In this document: positions 22,525-33,918 of the stretch, piece after piece | Layout of the letters: each line of letters begins with the position of its first letter | Position numbering within the stretch: the first letter of the stretch is position 1 | DNA from: Tipula vernalis | Taxonomy: Eukaryota > Arthropoda > Insecta > Diptera > Tipulidae | Direction of reading: 5' to 3' | Length of the DNA: 64,000 nucleotides | Assembly: GCA_958295665.1 (NCBI GenBank) | Contig: OY282559.1 | Location: 249,732,764-249,796,763, forward strand | Notes under the pieces: model-generated | Databases searched by the model: none | Told to the model about the DNA's origin: nothing | What the model saw: the letters and a program-made list of their open reading frames with translations, nothing else | Program-made: the position numbers and the translations under genes

Positions 22525-23949
22525 AGTTAATTCATAAATTAACTTTCTCTTCTTTGTTTTATAAAGTATGAAAAGTAATAAAATTTAAATAATCTTGTAA
22601 TTGTACTAAATAAGTAATATAATAATTAAGTATATGTAAGAATTTCACCAAAAACTCTGCAACAGGACTGGACATTCACCTGCTGCTTCAGTCCTTCGAA
22701 CATATCTCTGAAACATCAGATCGATTTAGAGTTAGTACTAATTAATTCGACAATTCCGAGCTTGCCACTGGTGGGGGCTATTACCGGAATTGTGAGTTAT
22801 TAGTGTCAATGAATTAATAGAGAAGTGCTACTTAGGAACGGTGTTATTTGACTATTCGGATACTCAGACCAACGAGAGATGAAAGAAACGTGTGCGTAGC
22901 ACTTATATGTTCTTTCATGCAATGTTTAATCTGAGCCTGGGTGCTGGTCCTTTAGTATGTTGAAATGCTTACCAATTTTTCTGGATACTACTGGGTTGTT
23001 AGCTGGATAATGCTCAATTTCTTCTGATTAAATGATACAGTGATCTTGCTTATTGATTGTTGAGGATTTATTTTAATGAAATTTAGAATTTTAATGATTA
23101 TTCCTTGACAATATTTAGAAGTACAATGTTTCCTCGCTGAGATTTAACAATACAATAATTTTTGACGTGACGAAGCGATGTTCAGAAATACAATCAAAAT
23201 TTGGTTAAAAATTCCTGTTCTTATATACTAAAAAAGTATGTAATGTTTTACACAAACAACAATATTGATACATTTAACTTTTGTTGTAATATTACAAAAA
23301 TCATTTACCCATATCGAAAACAATTACATATTAAAATTTGGGTAGTTTGCATTTTCCATAATTATTATAAATTTTAATTATTTTAGGTCATTCATTTCTT
23401 AAATTTGATTTTGGGTGATTGATGTTTTTATATTTTATTATTACTAGACATTATTTTATGTGTTTTAATTAATTTTTGTCCTATATTTTACTGTTATTCA
23501 ATTTTATGCATTTTAAAAAGGTATTCTCTTTATTATGCCTGACCCATATTTTTGTGTACTATAATTTTATTTTCATTTTCATACGTTATCGTATTTTCAA
23601 GTTCATCTACCTAATTTCTTATACAATGTTTCTTATTTACTTTTATTTTCATAACGAGCTTTTATTAACGCCTAAAGTTATGTTAATTATATGTGTGCAT
23701 CGCTTACAATTTAGAGTATATGTGGCGAGTGATTCACAATATTCCATACAACCCTCAAACCCTACTAATCCATTATTACGAAATATTACTTAACCGAACT
23801 CGAAAATTATTTGGAATTTACATCTCTGAAAGAAATGTTTAATTAATAAACTAAATAAAATTTAGTTCGTAAATTAACTTCTCACTAAAACAAAGAAGAT
23901 ATATTAATGCATCTCAAAATAATTTAAACAATTTAAATGATGTTATAAT
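22525..23949. other. Non-coding stretch with a small hairpin
   Basis: No gene. ATGAAAGAA (about 22879) and TTCTTTCAT (about 22911) form a 9-bp inverted repeat around a 22-nt loop. 23770-23850 is a dispersed-repeat fragment also found at 18880-18960. Confidence 0.45.
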
Positions 23950-23960
23950 TATATCAAATA

Positions 23961-24334
23961 CCGACCAAACGGCGCAGTGATTGAAGCTGTGGCGTTTGGA
24001 TCGGGAGGTACCGGGTTCTCGAATCCCGACAGGGGCGGGATGCAAAAGGGATTTTTCATCATCTGATAACGATCGGTGATGACGATAAACACAACTATGA
24101 CGCCATGCTTAGAGTGCAGAATCCATGGGCCGACCCACGTTTCATGTCAGCACTATAGGTGCGCAAGAAGCAATGCAATGTGCAGTAGGTGGTTTATACA
24201 AAACGGGTCTGTAACCGTACGTTCTTGATTTGGCTACTACTGCGTAAAATACGATGGTAAAAGTAAACTGCGAACGAGTTGGAAGTGCCTTGAGCCCCAG
24301 AACAGATTGCATAATTAAAACAAACAAAAAAAAA
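23961..24334 (+). mobile_element. tRNA-derived SINE, full length
   Basis: The 5' head has an A-box-like GGCGCAGTGATTGAAG and a B-box-like GGTTCTCGAATCC, spaced as in a tRNA gene, so transcription by RNA polymerase III is expected. A ~280-bp body unrelated to tRNA follows, then an A-rich tail. An 11-bp target duplication, TATATCAAATA, flanks it at 23950-23960 and 24335-24345. A second, partial copy in opposite orientation lies at 62213-62318. Confidence 0.88.
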
Positions 24335-24345
24335 TATATCAAATA

Positions 24346-25880
24346 TATTATTTATAATTATTAAGAATTTAATTTATCTGTCTGTAATCAATTGATTTTT
24401 TCGGTTTTTTTATAGACAAATATATTAAATTGTTCATGGCACAATCCCAATATTTTCGATTTGGTAAATCAGAAAAATAAAGAGGCCAATCCCTCATAAC
24501 ATATCTCCTTAATAAAAAATAGAAATATCATTCCCCCAACCAAAACTCTCTGGATCAGATTATAAATCCAAATTGACATCTCAGTAAACTGAGTAAGCCT
24601 AGTATATGCCACTCCAAATTCTCCTGCTATTTCAGACTCCCGAACACCTCTGAAAACAATAACTTGAATATTAATAGTTACTGCTTCTTCCCTTTACAAA
24701 CCACTTAAACTAAATGAATGGCTTATAATAATGGACACTAGAGGTCAATTCTCGTTCTATGAAAAAATGGAATGAAAAATCTTTCCATTTGCTTTCCATC
24801 ACGTCTTTTTCATTTGTATCTATTCACGCAACAACAATATGCGATTATCATCGCAGCATTAACGCATAAACAACAAAATTTTAATAGAATATTAAATTTC
24901 TCCATCCCTCAATTTCTAAGGTACTCGAAAAAAGCGACATTAAATTAATTTTACATGGCTTCTGCTTTAACTCGTTTTTTAGCGGCGATTTTACTTCTTC
25001 TCACTCGACTTTTGAAAACGCTCAAATTACCATGCTGCCACTTCAGAACTCTGGTGAAGAATTTAATGGGTACGTTTACCTAAAAACATTTATCAATTTT
25101 AAAATACGATTGTTGTTAATTCTTAGTCAAATTTAGAAACATTCCTTTACAAAAAAATAGAAAATTTTGAGCCGAAAAATAAACGGAAACATTTGCCGCC
25201 CGATAAGTGGTTGTACTGATTTAAAATTTACGAAAGTGTGCAACTGTAGAAGCAAGATGTAAAATTTAGGTTTGCTGGTGTCTATAATTACGTAAAACCA
25301 TAAAGAAAATGGAATTATATATATTCCCATAATTTTTGGTAAAACGTAATAGGTCGGAAGCGGAAATATAACGAAGGGTAAATTATGGATTTTCATAATA
25401 ACCATTTCATTCTGCTCTAGAACATCGAAATTAAAAAAATGGTTATATGTTCGCAAGATCCTATTACTATATGAATGTTGTTTTATTGATTAGATTCTAG
25501 GTGAACAAATGAGCTAGAAAATATTTCAGTGAAACATCTGGTCGAGAAAGGCGTTCGACCATTCGTGTACACAATAACTTGAACAAACGGATATATCAAC
25601 TAAATTTCTAAAGTAAGACTGTGTTTTAGTACAAATTTTTGACATTCCTTTGAAAAATATTCCCCCCCCCCCCCCCTTCCATACTTCCCATGCCTCGTAT
25701 ATTTCTTATCTGACTTTAAATAAAATAACTTAATTTCGACAGAAAGTGACGTTAATGATACCCTTAAAAAACTTGATGGCCTTTTTTATTGTGGGTATAG
25801 AAGGAACGGTTACTGAAATGTTAAATAATTCTAAAATTTTAATGTAAGCTATTGATTTGTGAGGAATTGATCGAAAAAAG
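24346..25880. other. Non-coding stretch
   Basis: No gene supported. Contains a C15 run at 25662-25676. Confidence 0.5.
25662..25676. repeat. Poly-C run
   Basis: Fifteen consecutive C, unusual in this AT-rich window. Confidence 0.95.
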
Positions 25881-25894
25881 ACATTCATCAAGTT

Positions 25895-26245
25895 TCCATG
25901 AACGAGGTTAAGTTAGATTGGATTGAAATTAGGTTTTCGTTAAATTTTAAAATGGCGTCGATCATTTCCATGGAAGTGAGTTAGGTTGAGTTGAAAGTGT
26001 TACAGCAAGGTACATTATAAATACACTTATGACTTTTGTATTGCGTTCTTAATTTTTTGTTAATATTTTTTTTTGTATTCAATTATAGTAACATTTTTAT
26101 CCCTAATGTATGTTCGTTTCGCCATTTTGATTTTCAACTCAACGCAACTCCATTAGCTTCGTTGAGTTCAAAATGACTTAACGAAAACCTAACTCCAACC
26201 TCGTTTCCATGAACACCAACTCCAACCCAAGCCAGTTTGAACTGC
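25895..26245. repeat. Imperfect inverted repeat
   Basis: CATGAACGAGGTT and TTAGGTTTTCGTTAA on the left recur as complements (TTAACGAAAACCTAA, AACCTCGTTTCCATG) on the right. About 350 bp, possible MITE. Confidence 0.5.
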
Positions 26246-26489
26246 ACATGGAAACCAGCTAATTGCTCATTGTTAATAAGTAATTGAGTTTGCCGGAGCA
26301 ATACTCGGCAAACAAGGAATATTTTTGAACAAATTAGCATGTAAAAATTAGCAGGAGAATTAAAATTACGTTCCAGTTGAAAAATGCATCTTATGGGTAA
26401 GGCGACTACATCAATCACACAATGAATTATTTTGTATCTGTCAAAATTTATCAAAGGATTTGGCTGTGATAATTTGGGTTTGTGTGGTT

Positions 26490-26950
26490 TTTTCAAATAA
26501 ATGTCAAAAATTAGTAGGTTCTAAAAAATGTTTATCACAGGTTTCGGACAGTAAGTGATGTCAACCGTCAAATTCAATTTTTGACCCAATTTTGAAATAA
26601 TTACCTAAATATTAAAATTAATAAAAAATAATTTGACTCTTCAAAAATTATCATATTCTTCGAAAATTTTTTGAAAATTAATTTAATTTCAGTGAAAAAA
26701 ATTCAATTTTATATTTTGACGGGCGGATTTCAGTTTTAGGGCCTGCAAAATACAAAATTGGATAAGTTTTTATAGAGTCGAATTTTTTTTAATAATTTTG
26801 ATACCGCAGGTGAAACAATTGGGTCAACAATTGAATTTGACAGTTTGGAAAGTCGGTCAACCTCACTTGCATGTGGCAATGCTTTCAGACTGTGTCCGAA
26901 ATCTATGATAAATATTTTTAGTACAAATTTTATTATTTATTATTTCGCCA
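26490..26950. mobile_element. MITE with long inverted ends
   Basis: Left TTTATCACAGGTTTCGGACA matches the complement of TGTCCGAAATCTATGATAAA on the right; further in, GTCAAATTCAATTTTTGACC matches the complement of GGGTCAACAATTGAATTTGA. The end of a further copy lies at about 27412-27500 (CTATTTATCAAAGGTTTCGA). No coding. Confidence 0.7.
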
Positions 26951-29299
26951 TTTGCCATGTTAGATTTTGACTGCTTCGTACGCATCGAATTTGTTTTATA
27001 TAGGGCACATATAGCGGAATGACACGCGGTACAATAATTACCGCAAAAATGTAAAAGAATATTGAGGGCAGTCTAAAAGGTTAATAAACCAGAAATGAGA
27101 CTATTCCATTGCAACCGACTATCGTAGCTCTCTCGTTTAACATTCACCAGGATGAATATGGCTTATATGTATGAAAATAAGATCAACCTTTATTTTACAA
27201 CTCAAGAAATTACTGCAGTTGAAAGTAGGAAATTGTCCAAAATTAATGATGCAGTTTTATATTATTTGTGATTTGTAAACAATAACATAACCATTGGCTA
27301 GTTGATATTTTATTTTGATGGTATAAAATGCTAAGGCGATGTTAAATGTGCATCGAACCATTAATTTATTGTGCTTGTGTCAAAAATTATCATATACCAT
27401 AAGACAGTGATAGTTTGGTTGTATGCGGATTTTTCAAATAAAAGTCAAAAATTTGTTCCAAAAACTATTTATCAAAGGTTTCGAATACAGCCTAAAGGTT
27501 GTAGCCAGGGGGATAGAGACAGTTTTCGTGAAATCATTTCTATAAAGCTAGGCTTTTTTCCCAAGAAAGTTTAGATAGTACCTATGATGAAGGTGCAATT
27601 CTACCAATCTATGAGTGTTGCAAAAATGAGTAAAAAATTAAACAACATGTTGCAAAAAGTTCCATAAATGTATTATATCTAGAAGATTAAAATTTTACAT
27701 ACTGGAAAATGATATTCTAGCGCGTCGGAAGCATTGCCATGGCAGGTCTACCACTCAAGCAAAGGAAAAAACAAACATTTTTGAATTATATCTACAAGGC
27801 TGAAATTTTTTTCTGGAAAAATTTATTGAATAAGACATCGAAAAAATACAGTCAACCGATCGTCTCATGTTGCTCAAGCCTCAGTGGACGCAATTGAATT
27901 CAAGCGCGTGACGCGAAAAGCGCAGAGAAGCTACAAAGCTGATTTTTTGTCTACAAGCAGTTTATGCACTATTTCGATTAAAAACCACATTATACCTTAA
28001 CTGAAAGGTGGCTTAATCTTTAGTAGACGTTGCTGAAATTGCTGGACATAAAAAAATTAAACGATTTGTAATGTTCTGAATTTCTTTCTCGAGTGCATAA
28101 ATATTTTACAGTTTCCATCATTTCAATTCCTTCTTTTTATTACGACTGAATCACAGACTAATTTCTTGTTTTTTATTTTTTATAAAATTCACATTTATTT
28201 TATAGTTGACAAATTTTCGGTCTTTCGCACCATTGTCAAGGCTTTTTCAAAACAATAACAAACTTTATAGAAAACACAAAAATTTTCCTCATTAAAATTT
28301 TTGAAGTAAGGAAAACAACAACTTTTTCTGTTCTTGCTCCAGCCGACTCAATTTTTACGATAAGTTATCGCACAGCACAGCTGACACTAGTAAACATTGT
28401 ACGTCACTCAACTGCAATACAAATATATTTTTGAATTTATTTATGACGTTACATCATTTACTGTATTATGATATTGATGTAATTTGCTTGTAGCCTATTA
28501 CTGTCTACTTTGTAATTTACCGGGTTTCCTCATGTCCAAATATGACAAGTTGCTTGTAATAATCTTTTGTTTTGGTTTGGTTTAGCCATTAGCTTGCTTT
28601 TTATTATGGACTACGTCCTTCCTAAGTTGATCAACTCTTTGTGATCTCGTTTTGCTTGTTTCACTTTTGTAGCAAGAGTCATAGTCTTTACACACAATTT
28701 TATATTTCAGACCATCTTTCTGTTCGGCTGGGATTTTGTGTTTCAACTTTGTATGTGTTTGCTACTCTCATATTTGTATTATCTTTTAGAGTTTTCTTGA
28801 AAAAAACAAGTTCCAACCCTGTTCTGGAGATTTCTCATTTTTAAAGTGGTTTGTCAGACTAGGTACTACTGTAAATAAATTTTCCACTGCTGTTCGTCTT
28901 TGAACAAAAAGTATTTTATTCCAAACTATGCCATTTTTTAAAATATATGTATCAGCATTTTGGTTTTCAGCTTGATTTTCGATATCAGAATCAATTCCTG
29001 CGGGGAAGGAAGGAAATTATTTTTGTATTGTCTTCATTTTCTTACTGTTCACACTTCCAGTGACACGAGACAACTGAAAATTATGTCAAAATATAATGAA
29101 ATATTTAAGGTTAAAATATACATGGGTCTGAAGTTAGTGACAATTATTTATAATTCGATTTTACTCACAAAAAAAAATATTGGGTCGATTACATCCAGAT
29201 GCCAGTAATGCAGGTTAAAGTATGCGTGTAATCCTCTTTGTTTCGAGGGCGCGTGAAGTTTTCCAGAGATTCTTCCATATGTATGCGTATACGAATCCT
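26951..29299. other. Non-coding stretch
   Basis: Apart from the MITE end at 27412-27500 nothing is recognised on either strand. Confidence 0.45.
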
Positions 29300-31432
29300 A
29301 TTGGAATTACACGAATTTGTATTGGATTATTATAGGTTATAGACTTAAGTCACGTCACGTTGCTTGAAAGTTGATATTCTTGAAGTCGGTTCAAGTGACA
29401 CGACTGTAACTATAAAGATGTCGGCCAAATTACAAATAAAATCGTTTTAAAACAAAAAAGGATTAATCTAAACAACAACTAACAAAAATTTCGCTCTTCC
29501 CTTTTGTTGTAGTCGCCTATCACTTACAAAATTCAAGTGACATCTGTCATATAAAGTGACTTTAGGCGTAACAAACGACTAAGAGAATAGGAAAATTGAT
29601 GTGACGTGACTATAGTCATATAAAATGACGTGATACGACTATGGGAATTGGAGTGATAATTTGCCGTTTTCATTAATCAAGGCTCTTATAGCATTAATAA
29701 AGGAAATGGCCCCAGATTCACAAATTGCCAAGGAATTAAAATGTGGCAAAACGAAGGCAACCGAAACAACAAATACAATTCTTTTAGAAGAAGGACTTGA
29801 AGAGATTGCTGAAATTTTAGGAACGCAACAATTTTCACTGATCATCGATGAAACAACTGACATAAGCACGAGCAAATGCCTGGTTTTAGTCGTCAGATAT
29901 TTTGATTATATCAAAGGTAAAGTCAGTGATAGCTTTTTAGCACTATTAAAATTAAATAATTCACACAGTTACTCTATTTATAACGCTATTACGGATTTTT
30001 TTAAAAATTTCAACGTTCCACTTGAGCATTTGGTGGGATTCGCGTCGGATAACGCGTCAGTTATGATGGGGGAAAAATATGGTGTTAAGGCGTTGATTCA
30101 AACGAAACAACCGAATGTTTATTTCATGGGATGTATATGCCATTCCTTGCACTTATGTTCATCGGCTGCTTCAAAAAAAATCCCTCTAAATTTGGAATCA
30201 CTAACCAGAAACATATATTCGTTTTTTGCCCACAGTTCCAAGAGACAAAATGAACTTAGTGAGTTCCAAGAATATTTTTCTGTTAAAAATCATTAAATAC
30301 TAAAAGTAGCATCTACTAAGTGGCTTTCTATCGAGAACGTTATGAAACGTATCTTGGAGCAGTGGATTCCACTGCAACATTTTTTTTTTATCTTATGAGT
30401 TTGAAAGGAATGCAGATTTAGCACATAATATTTCTTCTGAAATGAATGATACAAATGAAACTTACTTTTGCTTTTTGACATATGTATTAAATTTAATAAA
30501 TAAAATCAACATTGAGTTCCAGTCAGAAGCTCTTCGGATTCATATTTTGCTACCTACAATAACTACTTATTTTAAAACCATCATTCAAAATTTCATAAAA
30601 ATAGATTATTATGAAAAAGCATTGAAAAATCAAATAAATTTCGAAAATGATGATGTATCGTATTATGTGGAAATTTGTAAACAAATTTTAAATCGAATTA
30701 AATTTGACGATGCTGTTTTATTGCAACTTCGTCGAATTAATCCTGAAAGTTTGACGCAAAGTTTAGTTCCACCAATGACATTATTTCCAAATTTAGTGAA
30801 AGAGGAGAGTATGGAATTGTTGGATGAAGAATGCAGATGCCTAATAAATCAAACATTCTTTGATACAAATTTGGATTTTGAACAATTTTGGGGTAACATA
30901 TTTTCATTAAAAAATTCTTTAAATAAACATATGTTTCCCAAAATTCGAAAATTTATTGGCACGATAATTGCTTTTCCTCACAGCAGTGCAACTGCGAAAA
31001 GAAAATTTTCTCATGTTACCTTAATCAAGGACAAAAAGCGAAATTCACTGCTCACCTCAACCGTAAACTCTATTATAATGGCAAAAGAATTACTTAATAG
31101 TCACGCTACATCAATTTTGCCTTTCTCTTAGTCGTTTATTACGACTAAAGTCACTTTATACGACAGATGTCACTTGATTTTTGCAAGTGATGATAAATAC
31201 CAAGAAATGGAAAGACAAATATTTTATTTTATATGTTTTAAAATATTATTTTTTTAATAATTTTGTGCACTGTTTTACATACATATATTGTTGTTTAAAA
31301 TAATAATATTGTTATATATTTCAAATTGCAGTCGTGTCAATTGGTTCGCCTTCAAGAATATCAATTTTCAAGGGACGTGATACGACCATAGTCATGCCAC
31401 TTGAAATGACACGACTATGTGAATTGGAGTGC
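29300..31432 (+). mobile_element. hAT element with ~290-bp inverted ends
   Basis: 29300-29585 and 31128-31432 are inverted copies: AAGTGACATCTGTC and AAAGTGACTTTA match AAAGTCACTTTA and GACAGATGTCACTT, and TTGATATTCTTGAA recurs as TTCAAGAATATCAA. The right terminus reads ACGACTATGTGAATTGGAGT. The same terminus appears at 29637-29657, inside the left end and in the same orientation, so a short internally deleted relative may be nested at the left. A transposase remnant lies between. Confidence 0.7.
29661..31131 (+). pseudogene. hAT transposase, one stop and one frameshift
   Basis: First part (29661-30296): FSLIIDETTDISTSKCLV (catalytic Asp region), HLVGFASDNASVMMG (second catalytic Asp region), CICHSLHLCSSAAS. 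A TAA at 30294 then interrupts it; in frame beyond it is ASTKWLSIENV, the TRWLS-type motif, and a shift follows at the T-run near 30380. The last part (30442-31131) ends with FPHSSATAKRKFSHVTLIKD and RNSLLTSTVNSI, the hAT dimerisation domain. The N-terminal zinc finger is absent; coding starts abruptly after a copy of the terminal sequence. Non-functional. Confidence 0.88.
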
Positions 31433-32560
31433 TAGTGGTCGGAATAGTAGTGGCTACAAAAATTAAAGTAACAAGCTTTATTCTCATTATTAATGTTTCG
31501 TAATTTTTTTTAATTTCTTAATAATAAATTAATATATAGGAAAACAATAAATTAAAACAGCTAATTTTGACATACGTATAGCTAATTTACCAACTTATCT
31601 TATTATTAAATTATCTCCCCAATTCCCATAGTCGTGTGGTACGGCATTTTGGGATGCGGGACGTAATCCCCTACCCATCCCAATACCGCAACAAAATAAA
31701 AATAATATGTAAACGGTTAAACATCAGCAATTCAGCAAAACAACTTTAATTTTTCTACATTATCGTTAACCAACTTTTATGGTTGGCGTCTCGAGTTTTG
31801 ATGAATAAACGTAATTTTGTTTTGCGGTGGCTTTAAAATAAATGAAAATGATTTTATATGTTACAGCCGGTTAATTTAGTGTTAAAAGTAATTACAGTGT
31901 ACTAGTGACGAGATATTTTCATCAGAAGTGTGTTTTAATTGTAAATTTTGCGTTAATATTAAATTAAAAAGTAAACAAAAGGCTAAAACCATCATTTTTT
32001 GGAGTGAGTGACAGAATGGGTAAGACTGCATTCTGCATTACCGATGGTTGAACATTGCTTAACGACGTCATTTATTAAAATGGAATTGTTTGCTTTGCTT
32101 TATACACAAGTCGTAAAGAACTTAAGCAATTAGATAATGAATTGTTTTTTGATAAATAATTGGGTAGTGGCAACAATAATGACGGAATTTTCATTTTTAG
32201 TGTTGTGATTAATAAAAAAAGTTATTTAAATGATAATATAGTTTTGTGAAAGTTTTTTTTTGTAATAAGGAAAGTATGAGAAATAATTTCCTTTGACAGT
32301 GTTAAGTTATTTACAAATTATTTATGACAAGTGGTAAAGTAATTTTCTACATTACCGATTTTGTGTATGTAAGGTGAGTTACGCATTATTGATACCAGCT
32401 GTGTTTTTGATTTTGATTTATTTTAATTACGCTTTTTTGGTAAAGGATGAAATTCAATTTTGAAAGGTTAAAAGAAATATAGTGGATTAGGTTGATGTGT
32501 TTTTATAGTGTGTTAATATTAATAACAAATTTTAATTGTAATTGATATTGCTGTGGATTG
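31433..32560. other. Non-coding stretch
   Basis: CAATTCCCATAGTCGTGT at about 31620 matches the tip of the neighbouring hAT family, so a fragment of another copy may begin there. Otherwise no gene is seen. Confidence 0.45.
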
Positions 32561-32562
32561 TA

Positions 32563-33439
32563 CAGGGTGGGCCAACTTGGACTGACTGATTTAAAATACA
32601 TGTAACTTTCGTATTTTCAAAATTTTTGATTTGTTTTTTTTTTGCAGATTATAAAGAATTTTATAAAATTTTTTGAGGTCTTCATAGTTAAAGCAAGAAC
32701 ATGTCAAAATTGTGCAATTTTAAATTTTTTCCGAACGATCTATTGTTACAATACAAAGAAAATACAGTTGGCATTTTAATACTGCCACAGTTCCCAGTGG
32801 AAACATGATAAGTAACATTATAACCCGTTTTGAGGAGGCAGTATTTTATGAGCTACGAATAAATGTTAATCGACCGGTTCGCAATGAACAAGCTGTGGAG
32901 GATGAACGAGAAAGTGTCAACGATGAACCATCTAGGGCTACTCGTCGGTGTGCTACCTAATTGGGCATCTCCAGAATATCACTACGACGTAATTTGAAAC
33001 TTCATCTATAGATGCTTCCATACAAAATTCAAGTGGCCCAAGAGTTATGGCCGAGGGATGCCAACTTTTCGATGACCGAATAATTTCAAAAAACTCAAAT
33101 TTCGCTTGGCCACCTCGTTCCCCAGATTTATCGGCTCCTGATTTTTTTTTGTTGGGTTTCTTGAAAGAACTGGTTTACGTGAACAAACCACAAAACATTC
33201 GAAAACTGAAGCAGAATATTCGGAGAGAAATTGCAAATTTGATTACAAAATACCTCAGAAAGATCCACTAACTGTCAACAAGAAAATCGAAGTCATTTAA
33301 GGAATATTATTTTTCAAACTTACATATAAAAAATTTTTATAAAATTCTTTATAATCTGCAAAAAAAAACAAATCAAAAATTTTGAAAATACGAAAGTTAC
33401 ATGTATTTTAAATCAGTCAGTCCAAATTGGCCCACCCTG
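32563..33439 (+). mobile_element. Mariner-like element, internally deleted
   Basis: TIRs of about 130 bp begin CAGGGTGGGCCAA and end complementarily GGCCCACCCTG, flanked by TA (32561-32562 and 33440-33441). ATACATGTAACTTTCGTATT is shared in both arms. Length is 877 bp, shorter than the ~1.3 kb of autonomous relatives because the middle of the transposase is missing. Confidence 0.88.
32800..33271 (+). pseudogene. Mariner-like transposase with central deletion
   Basis: N-terminal helix-turn-helix region: EAVFYELRINVNRPVRNEQ (about 32835-32890) and a shifted GISRISLRRNLKLHL then YKIQVAQELWPRD (32965-33060). The C-terminus resumes with FDDRIISKNSNFAWPPRSPD and LSAPDFFLLGFLKE (33068-33170), the third catalytic Asp and the FFLxGxLK block. 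Roughly 150 residues including the first two catalytic Asp are gone, so this copy could only move in trans. Confidence 0.82.
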
Positions 33440-33441
33440 TA

Positions 33442-33918
33442 CTTTGGCAGAGATGGGTAGTTTCGAAAGCTAGTATTTATGACACAGTTTTCAACACTTT
33501 TTAACACGAGTTCTTGACAGTCTTCCAAAACCTATGTTTTCGACACTTTTTGACATGACTTTTAGACAGTGAAAATATTTGAAAAATGTAAAATTTTTCA
33601 GAACTGTTTCAATAGTTTAAACATTTTCGAAATTTACCACAAAACTTGCTCACGAAGCAATAAGAATACTTTGTTTCCTCTTTTAGACAATTTTAGACAA
33701 TTTTGACACTTTTTAACCAAAATTTAAATTCTTTGAGCTTGTTTCGATGCATCCTTGGGTTAGTTTACAAGACTTTTATTTGCGGTCAGCATAAAATATA
33801 TTATATAATAAAATTAATTCTATTAATAATAAGATTTAAGATTAATTAAGCGGTTTGGAGCGGGAGGCAGCAGCAGTCGCAGATGCCTGAATTGCCGAGG
33901 CTCTGAAGTGGCCGGGAA
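33442..33918. other. Non-coding stretch
   Basis: Words such as CGACACTTTTTGACA and GACTTTTAGACAGT recur irregularly. No gene. Confidence 0.4.

Noticed and set aside
23476..23793. Hydrophobic 105-codon plus-strand frame resembling a membrane protein
   Set aside because: Phe/Ile/Tyr richness follows from AT content; no family resemblance or conserved spacing of segments.
23961..24040. Functional tRNA gene
   Set aside because: A and B boxes are present but the arms do not form a clean cloverleaf, and a long body, A-rich tail and target duplication follow, so it is a SINE.
31620..32560. Promoter and 5' UTR of a host gene
   Set aside because: No coding exon downstream; the start matches a hAT terminus instead.
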